A DNA stretch of 6,866 nt from Bdellovibrionales bacterium. Its GTDB lineage: Bacteria; Bdellovibrionota; Bdellovibrionia; Bdellovibrionales; UBA1609. The position numbers and the translations under genes were made by a program. The stretch covers positions 1-6,866 of the forward strand of contig JAGRAA010000005.1 of the NCBI GenBank assembly GCA_020435185.1, written 5' to 3'. The notes below the pieces were generated by a model. It was given only the letters and a program-made list of their open reading frames with translations. It did not search any database and was not told where the DNA came from. Numbering within the stretch: position 1 is the stretch's first letter; the number at the start of each line of letters is the position of its first letter. Below, piece after piece: positions 6,128 through 6,866 of this stretch.

Positions 6128-6866
6128 TTAGAAAAGTATGAGCTTTTTTCGGCAAGTAGACCAAATCTGGTTTGGTCGGAGCCTTCATAGTTTAAAACTC
6201 CCACTCCTAATTCTAAGGAGTCGTTTAAGACATATTTGTAATCCCATTGAAGGTAGCTTTCCTCAGTAGTAAAGTTTTTTAAATAGAAAATTGAAGCCGT
6301 ATGAGAGAGGGATTCGCTTTCGTAAGATAATCGCAACCCCATTGAGTTTTGATCTTTATATTGGTATCCGTTAATTATTCTATTGAACAAATACAATTGT
6401 TTTTCTATGGCATTATAGTCTGAAGATGTTGAAACCTCTTCTTGCGTTTTAAAGTTTATAAAGTTCTTTAAAATTGGATAAACTATCGCTCTAAAACTAG
6501 TGTTAATTTTTGACTCTAAGGCAAAAGAGGTTTCTACATAAGGATTAATGCTATTCAGATTAAATTGATCAGTATTTTCTCCAGATATTAACGCTGAATC
6601 CATACGAAAAACCCAATTAGAAAAGGGGCGTTCGAATTCTAGTCCCAGCATGGTTATTTTTGGGTAACTAAAGTGAACAGCAGACAGGCTGGATGGTGTG
6701 TCTGAAAGAATATATGGCGATCGTTGTCTTCCCATAAAAAATGCTAATCCCAAATCCAATTTTGAATTGGTGTAGTTTATTTTTCCGGCCCACTCAATTT
6801 GGTTCTTCTCGTCAGAGGAGGGTTCTTCAGTAATGGTTACTGGGCCCAAATCTACAGGGAGACCAA
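6109..6866 (-). CDS. Probable outer-membrane beta-barrel protein, C-terminal part; start beyond right edge
   Basis: The frame stays open to the right edge (it reads GLPVDLGPVT at the visible start), so the TTG at 6847-6849 is not the true start. 251 residues are visible. The chain consists of alternating polar/hydrophobic stretches joined by short Asn/Asp/Ser/Gly turns, for example SYLQWDYKYVLNDSLELGVG followed by VLNYEGSD. It ends KITYWF. A terminal Phe with alternating aromatics before it is the BAM-recognised signature of outer-membrane barrels. No soluble enzyme motif is visible. The organisation resembles porin-like barrels (DUF1302-type) found beside LolA-like/transporter clusters, but I cannot assign a family by eye. 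The gene is convergent with the permease, with 3 bases between the stops, so it belongs to a separate transcript. A role as the outer-membrane partner of the neighbouring system is possible but rests on position only. Confidence 0.72.
   Translation of the reverse strand, partial: GLPVDLGPVTITEEPSSDEKNQIEWAGKINYTNSKLDLGLAFFMGRQRSPYILSDTPSSLSAVHFSYPKITMLGLEFERPFSNWVFRMDSALISGENTDQFNLNSINPYVETSFALESKINTSFRAIVYPILKNFINFKTQEEVSTSSDYNAIEKQLYLFNRIINGYQYKDQNSMGLRLSYESESLSHTASIFYLKNFTTEESYLQWDYKYVLNDSLELGVGVLNYEGSDQTRFGLLAEKSSYFSKITYWF
6159..6177. repeat. Perfect 7-base hairpin inside the 3' end of the barrel gene
   Basis: GACCAAA (6159-6165) and TTTGGTC (6171-6177) are perfect reverse complements with a 5-base loop. 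A T·G pair could close the loop to three bases. It lies in codons near the C-terminus of the minus-strand gene and 53 bases after the permease stop. It could fold in the 3' tail of the plus-strand transcript. There is no T-run after it on the plus strand. Confidence 0.35.

Overview
The window comes from an A+T-rich, Gram-negative (diderm) bacterium. It encodes a secreted LolA-like carrier with a cleavable signal peptide, a LolD/MacB-type ABC machine, and a protein ending in aromatic residues and a terminal Phe, as outer-membrane beta-barrels do. The taxon cannot be fixed from sequence alone. The low G+C and protein style would fit a Bdellovibrio/Bacteriovorax-type predator or a low-G+C gammaproteobacterium; this is a guess. 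I see no mobile element, CRISPR array, tRNA or rRNA.

Layout. Positions 1-1881 hold two consecutive ABC-2 type membrane permeases of the YbhS/YbhR/YhhJ kind. The first is cut by the left edge. The second starts inside the stop codon of the first (TGATG). They look like the two membrane halves of a drug/solute exporter whose ATPase and HlyD-like adaptor would be expected just left of the window. A 108-base intergenic region follows (1882-1989), containing two inverted repeats and a short direct repeat. A tight three-gene unit then runs from 1990 to 6105: a LolD/YbbA-like ATPase, a periplasmic outer-membrane-lipoprotein-sorting (LolA-like) protein, and an 869-residue permease made of two fused FtsX/MacB-type halves. 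These genes are separated by 4 bases and by a 4-base ATGA overlap, so they are very probably co-transcribed and translationally coupled. A convergent minus-strand gene (6109 to beyond the right edge) encodes the C-terminal part of a probable outer-membrane beta-barrel, with only 3 bases between the two stop codons.

How the genes may work together. The ATPase and fused permease form a type VII (mechanotransmission) ABC system. This class extracts lipoproteins or other hydrophobic molecules from the outer leaflet of the inner membrane, or powers periplasmic events, rather than pumping across the membrane. The LolA-like protein encoded between them is the natural periplasmic acceptor. The barrel, if functionally linked, could be an outer-membrane receiver. 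So the window plausibly holds a dedicated, LolCDE-A-like hydrophobic-cargo route beside a conventional ABC-2 exporter. The cargo is not shown by the sequence, and the link to the barrel is inference from position only.
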